In this document: positions 26,491-35,681 of the stretch, piece after piece
Layout of the letters: each line of letters begins with the position of its first letter
Position numbering within the stretch: position 1 is the stretch's first letter
NCBI RefSeq assembly: GCF_021699195.1
Contig: NZ_SSXE01000079.1
Coordinates: forward strand, 25,013-89,012
DNA length: 64,000 nt
Direction of reading: 5' to 3'
Source of the DNA: Nonomuraea sp. MG754425
GTDB lineage: Bacteria > Actinomycetota > Actinomycetes > Streptosporangiales > Streptosporangiaceae
Program-made: the position numbers and the translations under genes
The notes under the pieces: model-generated
Told to the model about the DNA's origin: nothing
Seen by the model: only the letters and a program-made list of their open reading frames with translations
Database searches by the model: none

Positions 26491-27261
26491 ATGCCCCACT
26501 GGCACACCGAGTCCGGCCACCTGCGTGCCGGCATCGACCGGGACGTCGCCGTCCTCACCCTCGACCGGCCCGGCAAGCTGAACGCCCTCACCGGCCTCAT
26601 GCGGCGCGACCTGGCGGCCGCCATCCGGCACTTCGGCACCGGCGGGCGCAGCCGCGGCGTCGTCGTCACCGGCGCGGGGCGGGCCTTCTCGGCCGGCATG
26701 GACCTGGAGGAGGCCGCCCGGCTGCCGGAAGGCGGGCTCGTCGCCGAGGCGGAGTCGTTCAACGACATCACCCGGGCGGTGCTGGAGACGTCGGTCCCCG
26801 TCGTCGCCGCGCTGAACGGCCTCGCCGTCGGCGGCGCCGGCGAGCTGACCCTCTGCTTCGACGCCCGTCTCGCGAGCCCCGCCGCCGGGTTCTACCTGCC
26901 CGAGAACGCCACCGGCCTGTCGATCTCCAACGCCGCCAGTGTGCTGCTGCCGAGGCTGGTCGGCCACCGCGCGCTGCGCCTGGTCATGGAGTCCGCGCGC
27001 ATCGACGCGGAGACGGCGCTGGCCTTGGGCCTCGTGGACGCCGTCGTCCCGCAGCCGGGGCTGGTCGGCGCGTGCGTGGACCTCGTCCACCGGTGGCACC
27101 CGCCCGGCTCCGCCACCGCCGCCCACCTGCGGCTGCTGCGCCCGCCCGCCGACCTCGTCGCCGCCGCGATGGACCGCGAGAGCCAGGCCGCCGCCGAGGT
27201 CGAAGCCTCCGGCATCGCCCGCGCCGGGATCGCCCGCTTCCTCGACCGCCCCGGGGCGTGA
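26491..27261 (+). CDS. Enoyl-CoA hydratase/isomerase family protein
   Basis: The 256-residue crotonase-fold protein has the two oxyanion-hole segments: AFSAGMDL (about 68) and NGLAVGGAGEL (about 108). The acidic residues that mark true hydratases are not evident: the second position reads LPENATGLSIS, so it might be an isomerase, hydrolase or decarboxylase of the crotonase family. The start ATG has GAGAGGA upstream. It is 14 bp after the ligase stop, in the same operon, and probably processes the CoA thioester made there. Confidence 0.88.
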   Translation: MPHWHTESGHLRAGIDRDVAVLTLDRPGKLNALTGLMRRDLAAAIRHFGTGGRSRGVVVTGAGRAFSAGMDLEEAARLPEGGLVAEAESFNDITRAVLETSVPVVAALNGLAVGGAGELTLCFDARLASPAAGFYLPENATGLSISNAASVLLPRLVGHRALRLVMESARIDAETALALGLVDAVVPQPGLVGACVDLVHRWHPPGSATAAHLRLLRPPADLVAAAMDRESQAAAEVEASGIARAGIARFLDRPGA

Positions 27262-27328
27262 ACCTCCCGGCGACGGCGTCCTGCTCCGTCGGCCCCTGCC
27301 CGCATCGTCTTCTCCCGGAGTGCCTCGC

Positions 27329-28270
27329 GTGAAAGCCGTCGTCTACCGCCGATACGGCGGGCCCGAAGTCCTCGAGACCGCCGACGTCCCCGACCCCCGG
27401 CTCGGGCCCGAATCCGTGCTCATCGACGTCAAGGCCGTCTCGGTCAACCCCGTCGACTGGCAGACCGCCGCGGGAGACCTCGACAGCCGCTTCGACGTGC
27501 ACTTCCCCGTGATCCCCGGCTGGGACGTGGCCGGCGTCGTGGCACGGACCGGCCCGACGGTCACCGGGTACGCCGCCGGCGACGAGGTCTTCGGCTACGT
27601 GCGGCGCGACAGCATCGGGCCCGGCACCTACGCCGAACGCGTCGCCGCGCCCGTGCGCACGATCGCCCGCAAGCCGGCCCGGCTGACCTGGGAGCAGGCG
27701 GCGGCCGTCCCCGTCGCCGGGCTGACCGCCTACCAGTCGCTCGTCGGCGTGCTCGCCGTGTCGGCCGAGGACACCGTCCTGGTGCAGGCGGCGGCCGGTG
27801 GCGTCGGCACGTTCGCGGTCCAGATCGCGCGGGCCCTCGGCGCCCGCGTCATCGGCACCGCCTCGCCGCGCAACCACGACTACCTGCGCGCGCTCGGCGC
27901 GGAACCCGTCGCCTACGGCCCCGGCCTGGCCGGACGCGTGCGGGCGCTGGCTCCCGGCGGCGTCACCGCCGTCCTGGACATGTACGGCGGCGAGCCGCTG
28001 CGGGCCTCGGTGCGGCTGCTCGCCGACGGTGCCGGGACGCGGGTCGTCTCGCTGGCCGACGACGGCGTCAGGGAACTCGGCGGCACCTTCGTCTTCGCCC
28101 GCCCGAGCGCCGGCGACCTCGCCCGGCTGGCCCGGCTCGCCGACGACGGGCGGCTCGTCCCCGAGATCGCCCGGGTGCTGCCGCTCGACGAGGCCGCCGA
28201 GGCGTTCCGGCTCAGCCGGTCTGGCCATGTCCGGGGCAAGATCGTCCTCACGCCCGCCGGCGGCGGGTGA
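27329..28270 (+). CDS. Zinc-independent MDR oxidoreductase (quinone reductase-like)
   Basis: The 313-residue protein is a medium-chain reductase without the zinc-binding Cys residues. The N-terminal GroES-like fold starts MKAVVYRRYGGPEVLE, and the NADPH-binding Rossmann part shows QAAAGGVGTFAVQIARALGARVIGTASPRNHDYLRALGAE. Such enzymes reduce quinones or enoyl thioesters using NADPH. The GTG start is 67 bp after the hydratase stop, with GGAG about 10 bp upstream. It closes the TetR-led operon, before a strong hairpin, and may saturate the double bond of the pathway intermediate. Confidence 0.88.
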   Translation: MKAVVYRRYGGPEVLETADVPDPRLGPESVLIDVKAVSVNPVDWQTAAGDLDSRFDVHFPVIPGWDVAGVVARTGPTVTGYAAGDEVFGYVRRDSIGPGTYAERVAAPVRTIARKPARLTWEQAAAVPVAGLTAYQSLVGVLAVSAEDTVLVQAAAGGVGTFAVQIARALGARVIGTASPRNHDYLRALGAEPVAYGPGLAGRVRALAPGGVTAVLDMYGGEPLRASVRLLADGAGTRVVSLADDGVRELGGTFVFARPSAGDLARLARLADDGRLVPEIARVLPLDEAAEAFRLSRSGHVRGKIVLTPAGGG

Positions 28271-28334
28271 CCGCCGGCGAGCGTGAGGGGGCACGGTCGA
28301 AGGCACTCGTTCGCGGGCGGGCCTACGGCTCGGT

Positions 28335-28377
28335 GCGGCGGCCCCGGGGCGGGCGATGCCGTCCTCGGGGCCGCCGC
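28335..28377. terminator. Long hairpin between convergent MDR and glycan-locus genes
   Basis: GCGGCGGCCCCG and its perfect complement CGGGGCCGCCGC flank a 19-base loop. They occupy the gap between the convergent oxidoreductase gene (ending 28270) and the Tat-exported protein gene (ending 28383). A bidirectional terminator is the likely role; there is no U-run. Confidence 0.55.
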
Positions 28378-28382
28378 CGGGT

Positions 28383-29906
28383 TCAGGAACCGCGCCTGGC
28401 CTGCCAGTTGAGGTAGGCGACGCAGGCCAGGTAGGAGCCCTGCTGCGGTTCGACCGCCCGTCCCTCGTAGATCGCCCGCGCGTGCGGCAGCACGGCGGCG
28501 TCCCAGTCGGCGACCGCCATCCAGCGGGGGGCCTGCAGATACTGCCCCGCGGTGGTGGAGCCGCCGGTGCCGTCCACGCGCACGTTGGCGGTGGCGATGC
28601 CGTCGGCGCCCGGCGTCGCCACCAGGTTCCTGCTGTAGGTCCTGGCGAAGCGGACCATGTCGCGGCCGGAGTAGAAGATCTTGTGACGGAAGGCGGCGAC
28701 GGCGAACTCGACGTCGATGGCCCCGTGGCTCAGGTCCTCGATCTGCCGCGCGCCGGCGGTGAGGGACGGGGTGTACTCGGAGACGCCCGAGGCGGCGTCG
28801 AAGCCCTGGTAGACCTTGCCGAACGTGGGCCAGTACGACCAGACGTAGGCGTCGCCGGCGTCGACCGTGAGCTCACGCGAGAAGGTGACGGCCAGCCGGC
28901 GGGCCCGGTCCTTGGCCGCGCGGTCCCCGGTGGCCGCGGCCAGTTCGGCGTAGGTCTGGCCGAGTGCCAGGCTCTGGTTGGTGGGCTGTTCGGTGCCGTC
29001 GTAGGCGAGCGGCGTCCCCTTGTTCCAGACGAAGTAGCCGCGTCCGTCGTCGGTCTGCCGCCACTCCGCGTCGTGCACGGCGGCGGCGGCCTTGACGGCG
29101 CTCACGTACTCCAGCGCCTTGCTCTTGTAGCGCCGCCAGAGGGACGGGTCGGTCAGCACGATCCGGGCGAACGCGGCGATCGGGTAGGTGATCATGCCGG
29201 TGTGCACGCTGAAGATGACCGGCTCCGACACCAGCGGCACGGGGCCGAGGGCGGGGATCACGCCGCCGGCCGGTGTGTCACGCGGGTCGCGGGCCGTCAC
29301 CATGGTCGGGGTGGGGTAGGCGGCCAGGATGCGCTTGACCGCGTAGTCGGCCGAGGCCGGGTCGAGCGACAGGTCGGGGAAGGTGGCGACCCTGGCCGTC
29401 CGGTTGTTGCGCACCTCCAGGGAGAAGCGGTCGGCGGAACTGCCCGCCGTGACCGTGGCGACCGCCTCGTCGGCGTAGCTCAGGGCGCTGCGCACCTCCA
29501 GCAGCGGTGTGCCGCCGGCGTCCCGCAGCAGGGTCTTGCCCACCGTGTAGGGGTGCATCGCCCGCCAGGCGGGCAGCGACCTGCCGCTGTGGTCGGTGAC
29601 GCCGCGCGCGGAGTCGCGGTTGGCCAGCACCTGGTCGGCGTTCTCGACCAGGCGGTCGAGGTAGTGGGTGTCCCGGTAGGCCTCGTACATGCGCATGAAG
29701 CCCAGCAGGACGTAGGACTGCCCCCAGGCCAGCCCGCCGTGCTCGTTGGTGTCGCCGGGCTGGCCGACGCCGCCGCTGCTGTGGAAGACCCGGTCGAACA
29801 GGTCGAAGGTCTCCCGGGAGGTGTAGTCGTGGGTGGCGGAGGTGGTGGTGAAGCCGAGCGCGCCCAGGGCCAGGGCGCCCATTCCGAACTGCCTGCGGGT
29901 TAACAT
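28383..29906 (-). CDS. Tat-exported glycan-processing protein, alpha-barrel type
   Basis: The 507-residue protein starts MLTRRQFGMGALALGALGFTT, a Tat signal with a twin-arginine. The mature part is mostly helical with repeated aromatic-rich segments (EHGGLAWGQSYVLLGFMRMYEAYRDTHYLDRLVENADQVLA, HPYTVGKTLL, QSLALGQTYAELAAATGDRAAK). This suggests the alpha-barrel of uronate lyases or glucuronyl C5-epimerase-like proteins. I cannot name the family from the sequence alone. The ATG is 3 bp from the permease stop. As the last gene of the transporter operon, it probably acts on the glycan outside the membrane before import. Confidence 0.75.
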   Translation of the reverse strand: MLTRRQFGMGALALGALGFTTTSATHDYTSRETFDLFDRVFHSSGGVGQPGDTNEHGGLAWGQSYVLLGFMRMYEAYRDTHYLDRLVENADQVLANRDSARGVTDHSGRSLPAWRAMHPYTVGKTLLRDAGGTPLLEVRSALSYADEAVATVTAGSSADRFSLEVRNNRTARVATFPDLSLDPASADYAVKRILAAYPTPTMVTARDPRDTPAGGVIPALGPVPLVSEPVIFSVHTGMITYPIAAFARIVLTDPSLWRRYKSKALEYVSAVKAAAAVHDAEWRQTDDGRGYFVWNKGTPLAYDGTEQPTNQSLALGQTYAELAAATGDRAAKDRARRLAVTFSRELTVDAGDAYVWSYWPTFGKVYQGFDAASGVSEYTPSLTAGARQIEDLSHGAIDVEFAVAAFRHKIFYSGRDMVRFARTYSRNLVATPGADGIATANVRVDGTGGSTTAGQYLQAPRWMAVADWDAAVLPHARAIYEGRAVEPQQGSYLACVAYLNWQARRGS

Positions 29907-29908
29907 GA

Positions 29909-30724
29909 TCAGCCTTTCACTGCGCCTCGCATGCCGTCGAGGATGTGGCGTTGCATGAGCATGAAGACGATGACGACCGGGATGATCGACATGATCGTGC
30001 CGGCGGCCAGCGTGCGGATGTCGGTGCCGGTGATGCCGGCCAGGTAGGAGATGCCGAGTGCGAGCGGGTACTTGCCGGAGTCCTTCAGGACCACCAGCGG
30101 CCAGATGAAGCTGTTCCAGACCGAGATGAAGCCGAAGATGCCGAGGATGGCCAGCGTCGGGCGCGCCGCGGGCAGCATGACGTGCCAGAAGATGCGCAGT
30201 TCGTGGCAGCCGTCGGTGCGGGCGGCGTCCACGACGTCGCGCGGGACGCTCGCGAACGTCTGACGGAGCAGGAAGACGCCGAAGGCCGACAGCAGGCCGG
30301 GCAGGATGACGCCGGCGAAGGAGTCGGCCATCCCGAGCTGCGTGACCACCAGGAACCTGGGGATCAGCATGAGTTCGCCCGGCAGGAACATCGTCGACAG
30401 GATCGCGAAGAAGACCAGGTTGCGCCCGCGGAAGCGCATCTGGGCCAGCGGGTAGGCGCACAGCGCCGAGACGATGACGTAGGCGGGCACCATCACGCCG
30501 ACGTAGATGACGGAGTTGAGCAGGTAGGTGGGGTACGGGATCGAGGTCCACGCCTCGACGATCCAGTCGAGCACCGGCGGGCGGGGGATGACGTCCGGCG
30601 GGAAGGAGTAGACGGCCTGGTCGGCGGGTTTGAGCCCGGCCGACAGCAGGATCAGGAACGGCCCGACGAACACCAGGGCGATCGCCGTGAGCACGAGGTA
30701 CATCCCCGCCCGCCTGAGGATCAT
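29909..30724 (-). CDS. Carbohydrate ABC permease, MalG/UgpE type
   Basis: This 271-residue permease has about six spans and belongs to the CUT1 family. Its EAA loop (DVVDAARTDGCHELRIFWHVMLPAARPTLAI) is intact, giving contact with a separate ATPase. The start overlaps the previous permease by four bases (ATGA at 30721), so the two permeases are translated together. There is no ATPase gene in this operon. In actinomycetes CUT1 importers often share one multitasking ATPase (MsiK-like) encoded elsewhere; that is family knowledge, not seen here. Confidence 0.92.
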   Translation of the reverse strand: MILRRAGMYLVLTAIALVFVGPFLILLSAGLKPADQAVYSFPPDVIPRPPVLDWIVEAWTSIPYPTYLLNSVIYVGVMVPAYVIVSALCAYPLAQMRFRGRNLVFFAILSTMFLPGELMLIPRFLVVTQLGMADSFAGVILPGLLSAFGVFLLRQTFASVPRDVVDAARTDGCHELRIFWHVMLPAARPTLAILGIFGFISVWNSFIWPLVVLKDSGKYPLALGISYLAGITGTDIRTLAAGTIMSIIPVVIVFMLMQRHILDGMRGAVKG

Positions 30725-31602
30725 GCCATGACCGTCCTTCCGCGGGTGATCCGGTAGTTGAGGATGGCCAGGCCGATCATCAGCACCCAGAGCACCAGCC
30801 CCATCGCGCTGGCGTAGCCCATGTCGTAGCGTTCGAAGGCCGCCGACCAGATGTAGTAGCCGAGCGTGAGCGTCGTGTCCTGGGGCCCGCCCCTGGTCAT
30901 CACGTAGATGGAGGTGAAGGCCTGCATCGCGTCGAGCATCTCCACGGTGAACGCGACCGCGATGTACGGCACGAGCAGCGGCACCGTGATGCTGCGCAGC
31001 CGCCGCCAGGGTCCGGCGCCGTCCACGCGGGCGGCCTCGTAGATGCTCTCCGGGATCGTCTGGAGCCCGGCGAGGTAGATCATCATGTAGAAGCCCATGT
31101 TCTTCCAGCCCTCGACCAGGATGACCGCGGGCAGCGCCCAGTCGGGGTCCAGCAGGTACTGGATCGGCCGGTCGAGCAGGCCCGCCCCGGTGAGCATCCA
31201 GTTCAGGACGCCCTGCTGGTGGAAGACGTACTCCCAGGCGATGCCGACGGCGACCATCGAGGTGACGACCGGCAGGTAGTAGAGCATCCGGAACGTCCTG
31301 ATCCCCGGCAGCTTCTGGTTGACCAGCACGGCCAGCAGCAGCGGCGCGACGACCAGCAGCGGGAACAGCCCGACCAGGAACAGGAACGAGTTGAGCAGCG
31401 CGGTCCAGAACCGGTCGTCGCCCAGCATGCGGACGAAGTTGTCGCCGCCCACGAAGACGGGCGGCGGGGAGATCATGTCGTACTTCAGGAACGAGAGCTG
31501 GATCGCCGTCACCGCCGGCCAGGCGAAGAAGACGCCGAACAGGACGAGGGCGGGGGCGGCGAAGAGGTAGGGCGTGTACCAGCGCTGGCCGGGGAGGCGC
31601 AT
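30721..31602 (-). CDS. Carbohydrate ABC permease, MalF/UgpA type
   Basis: The 293-residue membrane protein starts MRLPGQRWYTPYLFAAPALVLFGVFFAWPAV and carries the EAA-loop region SIYEAARVDGAGPWRRLRSITVPLLVPY. Both features are typical of the first permease of CUT1 sugar importers. It is the first gene of the leftward operon that faces the binding-protein operon. The 170-bp gap before the divergent gene at 31773 has two copies of a GGAYGGCCAGAA motif. Confidence 0.92.
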   Translation of the reverse strand: MRLPGQRWYTPYLFAAPALVLFGVFFAWPAVTAIQLSFLKYDMISPPPVFVGGDNFVRMLGDDRFWTALLNSFLFLVGLFPLLVVAPLLLAVLVNQKLPGIRTFRMLYYLPVVTSMVAVGIAWEYVFHQQGVLNWMLTGAGLLDRPIQYLLDPDWALPAVILVEGWKNMGFYMMIYLAGLQTIPESIYEAARVDGAGPWRRLRSITVPLLVPYIAVAFTVEMLDAMQAFTSIYVMTRGGPQDTTLTLGYYIWSAAFERYDMGYASAMGLVLWVLMIGLAILNYRITRGRTVMA

Positions 31603-31650
31603 GGCCTCACATCCTTCTTCGACGATTGTGACGGCCGTAGATCAGATATC

Positions 31651-31757
31651 GGATGGCCAGAAGTTATACAAACCACACACAGACGGTCAATACCTGGCCT
31701 TGACCGGAAAATCCTGACCTGCCATTCTGCCGAAAGAGACTTTAAGGACGGCCAGAA
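31651..31757. promoter_or_regulatory. Divergent promoter with two GGAYGGCCAGAA motifs
   Basis: GGATGGCCAGAA at 31651-31662 and GGACGGCCAGAA at 31746-31757 differ at one base and lie 49 and 16 bp from the leftward and rightward gene starts. The gap between the two permease/binding-protein operons is otherwise AT-richer than its surroundings. This is the best place for the operators of the regulators encoded at 37178 or 38513. The coupling to those regulators is inference. Confidence 0.5.
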
Positions 31758-31772
31758 TCGAGGACCACCGCG

Positions 31773-33056
31773 ATGTCCCGTAGGTTTGCCTTAGCGGCAG
31801 GAGCGCTGGCACTGTCACTCCTGAGCACCGGATGCGTGGCCGGCACGTCCACCGGCGGCACCGAGACCGCCTCCGACCAGCCGTTCGAAGGCCAGGTCGA
31901 GTTCTGGACGATCAACCTCAAGAAGAACTACGGCGACTACGTCAACGGGCTCATCGCCGCCTACCAGAAGCAGCACCCCAAGGTCACGATCAAGTGGGTC
32001 GACGTCCCGGGCCAGGAGAGCGCCACCAAGCTGCTCGCCGCCGTGGCCAGCGGCGCCGTGCCGGACCTGGTCAACGTCAGCTCCATCGAACTGGGCCGCT
32101 TCGTCCCGTCGCTGACCCCGCTCGACGAGCTGCTCACCCCCGAGGACCTGGCCGACTTCCAGCCCAACCTGGTCGCACCGCTGCGCACCGGCGGCAAGCT
32201 CTACGCCCTGCCCTGGTACAACGGCGGCGCCCCGGTGGCGATGTACCGCAAGTCCGTGGTGACCAAGGCCGGGTTCGACCCGGCCGCCCCGCCCAGGACG
32301 TACGACGAGGCGCTCGCCCTCGGCGACAAGGTCCACGACAAGACCGAGGTCTACGGCTCCAACATCATCCCCGACCACAACGTGCTGCGTTACTACGGCA
32401 TCGAACCCCTGTCCGCGGACCGCAGGACCGCCGCGTTCAACACCCCGCAGGCCGTGGAGATCCTGGAGAAGTTCAAGAAGAGCTACGGCGCCGGCATCGC
32501 GCCCGGCGCGGTCTCCAAGGACATCCGCAACCTGCCGCAGACGCTGGAGAACGGGCAGATCGCCTTCAAGCCGACGGCCAACGCCGCCGAACTGCTCAAC
32601 GTGCAGAAGAACGCCCCGGACGTCTACGACGACCTGGCCGTCACCGAGCCGGTCCGGATGGGCACCGGCGAGTACCTGCTGCTGGCCCAGCAGGCCTTCT
32701 CCATCCCCCGGGCCTCCGCGCACAAGAAGGCCGCCGCGGAGTTCCTCAAGTACGTCACCAACGGCGCCAACCAGCTCGCCTTCTGCAAGATCGTGCCGAT
32801 CTACCCGTCCACGATCTCCTCCACCAAGGACCCCTTCTTCACCCAGGGCGCCGACGGCGACGCGATGAGCGCCGCCCGCCAGGTCATCGTGAAGGGCATG
32901 GCCAAGCTGGCCTACCACCCCGTCGGCACCAGCAAGGACGCCGAGCTCGGCGAGTACTTCGCCGAACAGGTCAGGGCCTTCCTGACCGGAACCAAGAGCG
33001 CCGAAGAAGCCCTCGACACCGCCGAGAAGCAATGGAATGACGCACTTGCCTCCTAA
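31773..33056 (+). CDS. Sugar-binding lipoprotein of CUT1 importer (SBP family 1)
   Basis: The 427-residue lipoprotein has a signal MSRRFALAAGALALSLLSTGC with the lipobox Cys at 21. The mature part is a family-1 extracellular binding protein: VEFWTINLKKNYGDYVNGLIAAYQKQ, WVDVPGQESATKLLAAVASGAVPD, and YALPWYNGGAPVAMYRKS. It presents substrate to the divergent MalF/MalG-like permeases. The ATG is preceded by CGAGGA. It opens the rightward operon containing the dehydrogenase, lyase, amidohydrolases and regulator, and therefore is likely induced by the same glycan. Confidence 0.92.
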   Translation: MSRRFALAAGALALSLLSTGCVAGTSTGGTETASDQPFEGQVEFWTINLKKNYGDYVNGLIAAYQKQHPKVTIKWVDVPGQESATKLLAAVASGAVPDLVNVSSIELGRFVPSLTPLDELLTPEDLADFQPNLVAPLRTGGKLYALPWYNGGAPVAMYRKSVVTKAGFDPAAPPRTYDEALALGDKVHDKTEVYGSNIIPDHNVLRYYGIEPLSADRRTAAFNTPQAVEILEKFKKSYGAGIAPGAVSKDIRNLPQTLENGQIAFKPTANAAELLNVQKNAPDVYDDLAVTEPVRMGTGEYLLLAQQAFSIPRASAHKKAAAEFLKYVTNGANQLAFCKIVPIYPSTISSTKDPFFTQGADGDAMSAARQVIVKGMAKLAYHPVGTSKDAELGEYFAEQVRAFLTGTKSAEEALDTAEKQWNDALAS

Positions 33057-34020
33057 ATTGAGAATCGGGATCATCGGCACCGGCATCATGGGCCGCGGCC
33101 ACGCCGAGGTGCTGGCCGCGCACCCGGACGCGGAGATCACGGCCGTCTGCCGCCAACCGCTCGCCGGCGCGCCGGTGTTCCCGACCTACCAGGCGCTCAT
33201 CGAGTCCGGTCTGGTCGACGCCGTGTCGATCACCACCCCCGACCACCTGCACGCCGACGTGATGGTCGCCGCCGCGCGGGCGGGCCTGCACATCCTGGTC
33301 GAGAAGCCCTTCACCACCACGGTCGAGGACGCCGACCGGGCCGTACAGGCCATCAGGCAGGCGGGCGTGACCGCCATGTGCCTGTTCAACCACCGCTGGG
33401 TGCCCGCCTACGCGCAGGCCAAGGACCAGATGCCGGTGGTCGGCGAGCCGGTCGTCGGCTACGCGCGCAAGGACGACACGATCTACGTCCCGACCGAGAT
33501 GATCTCGTGGGCGGACCAGACGACCTGCGCCTGGTTCCTGTCCAGCCACGACATCGACCTGCTGACCTGGCTCTACGACGACCACGTGGTCGAGGTCTAC
33601 GCCACCGCGCGCTACGGCAAGCTGAAGGTCACCCCGGACGCCATGCAGATCCAGGCCAGGTTCAGCCGCGGCGCGATGGCCACGTTCGAGTCGGCGTGGA
33701 TCTACCCCAACACCTTCCCCACGATGGTCGACAGCTACGTCACCGTGGTGGGCGAGGACGGGGTGATCCAGCTCGACCGCCAGAAGGAGAACATCCAGGT
33801 GGCCACCGGCAAGGGCTACGCCTACCCGCGCAACATGCTGCAGCGCGTCGTGCACGGGATCCCGGCCGGCGCCTACCGCGACGCCATCCACCACTTCGTG
33901 GAGTGCGCGCGCACCGGGGCCGAGCCGCTCATCACGGTGGAGAGCTCGCGGCACGTCACCGCCGTGCTGGCGGCGGCCCACGAGTCGGCGGCCTCGGGCC
34001 TCCCGGTGCGGGTCTCATGA
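33037..34020 (+). CDS. Gfo/Idh/MocA-family NAD(P)-dependent oxidoreductase
   Basis: The 327-residue cytoplasmic protein has an N-terminal Rossmann fold (RIGIIGTGIMGRGHAEVLAAHP) and the family's EKP motif (LVEKPFTTTVEDAD). The C-terminal alpha/beta domain carries the sugar-binding His and Asp residues in TCAWFLSSHDIDLLTWLY. The ATG overlaps the end of the binding-protein gene by 20 bases; a TTG at 33058 is an alternative. Members oxidise or reduce the hydroxyls of sugars or sugar acids. Here it likely handles a monosaccharide from the imported glycan. Confidence 0.92.
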   Translation: MTHLPPKLRIGIIGTGIMGRGHAEVLAAHPDAEITAVCRQPLAGAPVFPTYQALIESGLVDAVSITTPDHLHADVMVAAARAGLHILVEKPFTTTVEDADRAVQAIRQAGVTAMCLFNHRWVPAYAQAKDQMPVVGEPVVGYARKDDTIYVPTEMISWADQTTCAWFLSSHDIDLLTWLYDDHVVEVYATARYGKLKVTPDAMQIQARFSRGAMATFESAWIYPNTFPTMVDSYVTVVGEDGVIQLDRQKENIQVATGKGYAYPRNMLQRVVHGIPAGAYRDAIHHFVECARTGAEPLITVESSRHVTAVLAAAHESAASGLPVRVS

Positions 34021-35681
34021 CGTACGTGGAGAACCCCCCGCACGTGGACGGGGCACGCATGCGGCACATCACCGACCGGGCCCTCCTGGCCGAGCTGGGC
34101 GTCGCCTCCGTCGCCGAGGCCAGGCCGTGGCGCCGCCGCGACCCGGCCTGGGACGTCACCGCGACGATCGAGGAGGCCGACGCGCTCCTCGGGGCCGAGG
34201 TGGACTTCCTCGACAAGGGCCGCGGCCGGTCCCGGCTGTACGGCTTCCACTACCTCAGGTGGATGACGCCGCTGGTGCACGCCTACCGCGAGACCGGCGA
34301 CGCCCGCTACGCCGCCGAGTGGGACCGCCTGTTCCGCCAGTGGTACGACACCAGGGACCAGGTCCGCGGCGACTGGCCCGGCCTCGACGTCATCTGGTAC
34401 TCGCTGGGCGTGTGGGCCAGGTCGATGCACCTGACCCGCGCCATGGCGGTGCTGGCCGAGGAGCCCGCGCTGAGCGACGAGTGCTGGGCGATGATGATGA
34501 AGACCGTGCTCGGCGGCGCCCGCTGGTCGGCGGAGGAGCACGCGGCCTTCCGCCACGGCAACTGGCAGTTCGTCTGCGTCGCGGAGCTGCTGCACGTGGC
34601 CACGCTCTTCCCCGAACTGCCCGAGGCGCGCGGGTGGGCGGAGATCGCCCGGGCGCGCATCCTGGAGCACCTGGAGCTCGACGTCCGCGCCGACGGCGGC
34701 CACCACGAGCGCTCCCCCGGCTACCACGGCATGGTCCTGGACGCCGTGCGCCGCGTGGTGGCCGTGGACCCCGGCTTCGCCGAGCACCCCAAGGTGCGGG
34801 CCATGCACTCCTGGTTCGGCTCGCTGGTCACCTCCGGCGGCTGGATCCCGCACCTTCAGGACAGCGGCGTCGTCTGGCCCGAGGAGGAGCCGGTGCCCGG
34901 CTCGCACCTGCTCGACGCGAGCGGGTACGCGATCTTCCGGTCCGGGCACCTGCACACCGTGATCAACTACGGGCCGTACGTGGGGCACGAGCTGGAGCCG
35001 CACAGCCACCACGCCGCGCTCGACTTCGTGCTGTCCGGCTGGGGCGTGCCGCTGGCCTGGGAGGCGGGCGGCCCGCCGTCCTACGACGACCCCGGCTACT
35101 ACGACTGGTACCAGGCCACCCGCGGCCACAACACCCTCCTCGTCCCGGGCCAGGACTACACCGAGGACCGGCGCGCCGCCCTCGACCTGTTCCACGCCGG
35201 GCGGCACGTGGACGTCTTCGCCGGGCACCACCACGGGTACCCGGAGCGGCACGACCGGCGGATCGTGTTCGTCCGCGACGAACCGTCGTACTGGCTGGTC
35301 ACCGACCGGATCGACGCCGAGGCGGTGTGGCAGGTGCACGGGCTGGAGCCCTGGCGGCCCCACGGGCCCGGCTACCGCACCCGGGGCCTGCTCGCGGTGC
35401 CGCTGACACCGCCCGAGGAGGTCCTGTGCGGGAACGGTCCCGCGCGCGTCCCCGACCCCGCCACCAGGACCGCGGAGTACGGCGAGATCCACTCGCTGGG
35501 CTTACGCCGCGCCGACGGCCGCTTCGCCGTCGCGCTCATCCCCTTCCAGGACGAGCCGCCCGAGGTGTCCGCCGAGGCGGGCCAGACCCTCAGGGTGCGT
35601 ATCGGCGCGACCGTGGACACCTTCACGGACACCACCTGGACCAGGGGCGAGAGCGGCGAGAGCTGGGCCGTCCATGGCTGA
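34017..35681 (+). CDS. Heparinase II/III-like family protein (polysaccharide lyase type)
   Basis: The 554-residue protein lacks a signal peptide. An alpha-helical N-terminal toroid contains FHYLRWMTPLVHAYRETGD, HGNWQFVCVAELLHVAT and HHERSPGYHGMV; the last two are the motifs that carry catalytic Asn/His/Tyr residues in heparinase II/III-type lyases (PL12/15/17). A beta-sandwich C-terminal half follows (HHAALDFVLSGWGVPLAWEAGG). It starts with ATGA overlap after the dehydrogenase gene. Expected role: beta-elimination of an imported uronic-acid oligosaccharide, giving an unsaturated product. Exact substrate unknown; the cytoplasmic location is unusual but fits exo-acting lyases. Confidence 0.83.
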   Translation: MTYVENPPHVDGARMRHITDRALLAELGVASVAEARPWRRRDPAWDVTATIEEADALLGAEVDFLDKGRGRSRLYGFHYLRWMTPLVHAYRETGDARYAAEWDRLFRQWYDTRDQVRGDWPGLDVIWYSLGVWARSMHLTRAMAVLAEEPALSDECWAMMMKTVLGGARWSAEEHAAFRHGNWQFVCVAELLHVATLFPELPEARGWAEIARARILEHLELDVRADGGHHERSPGYHGMVLDAVRRVVAVDPGFAEHPKVRAMHSWFGSLVTSGGWIPHLQDSGVVWPEEEPVPGSHLLDASGYAIFRSGHLHTVINYGPYVGHELEPHSHHAALDFVLSGWGVPLAWEAGGPPSYDDPGYYDWYQATRGHNTLLVPGQDYTEDRRAALDLFHAGRHVDVFAGHHHGYPERHDRRIVFVRDEPSYWLVTDRIDAEAVWQVHGLEPWRPHGPGYRTRGLLAVPLTPPEEVLCGNGPARVPDPATRTAEYGEIHSLGLRRADGRFAVALIPFQDEPPEVSAEAGQTLRVRIGATVDTFTDTTWTRGESGESWAVHG

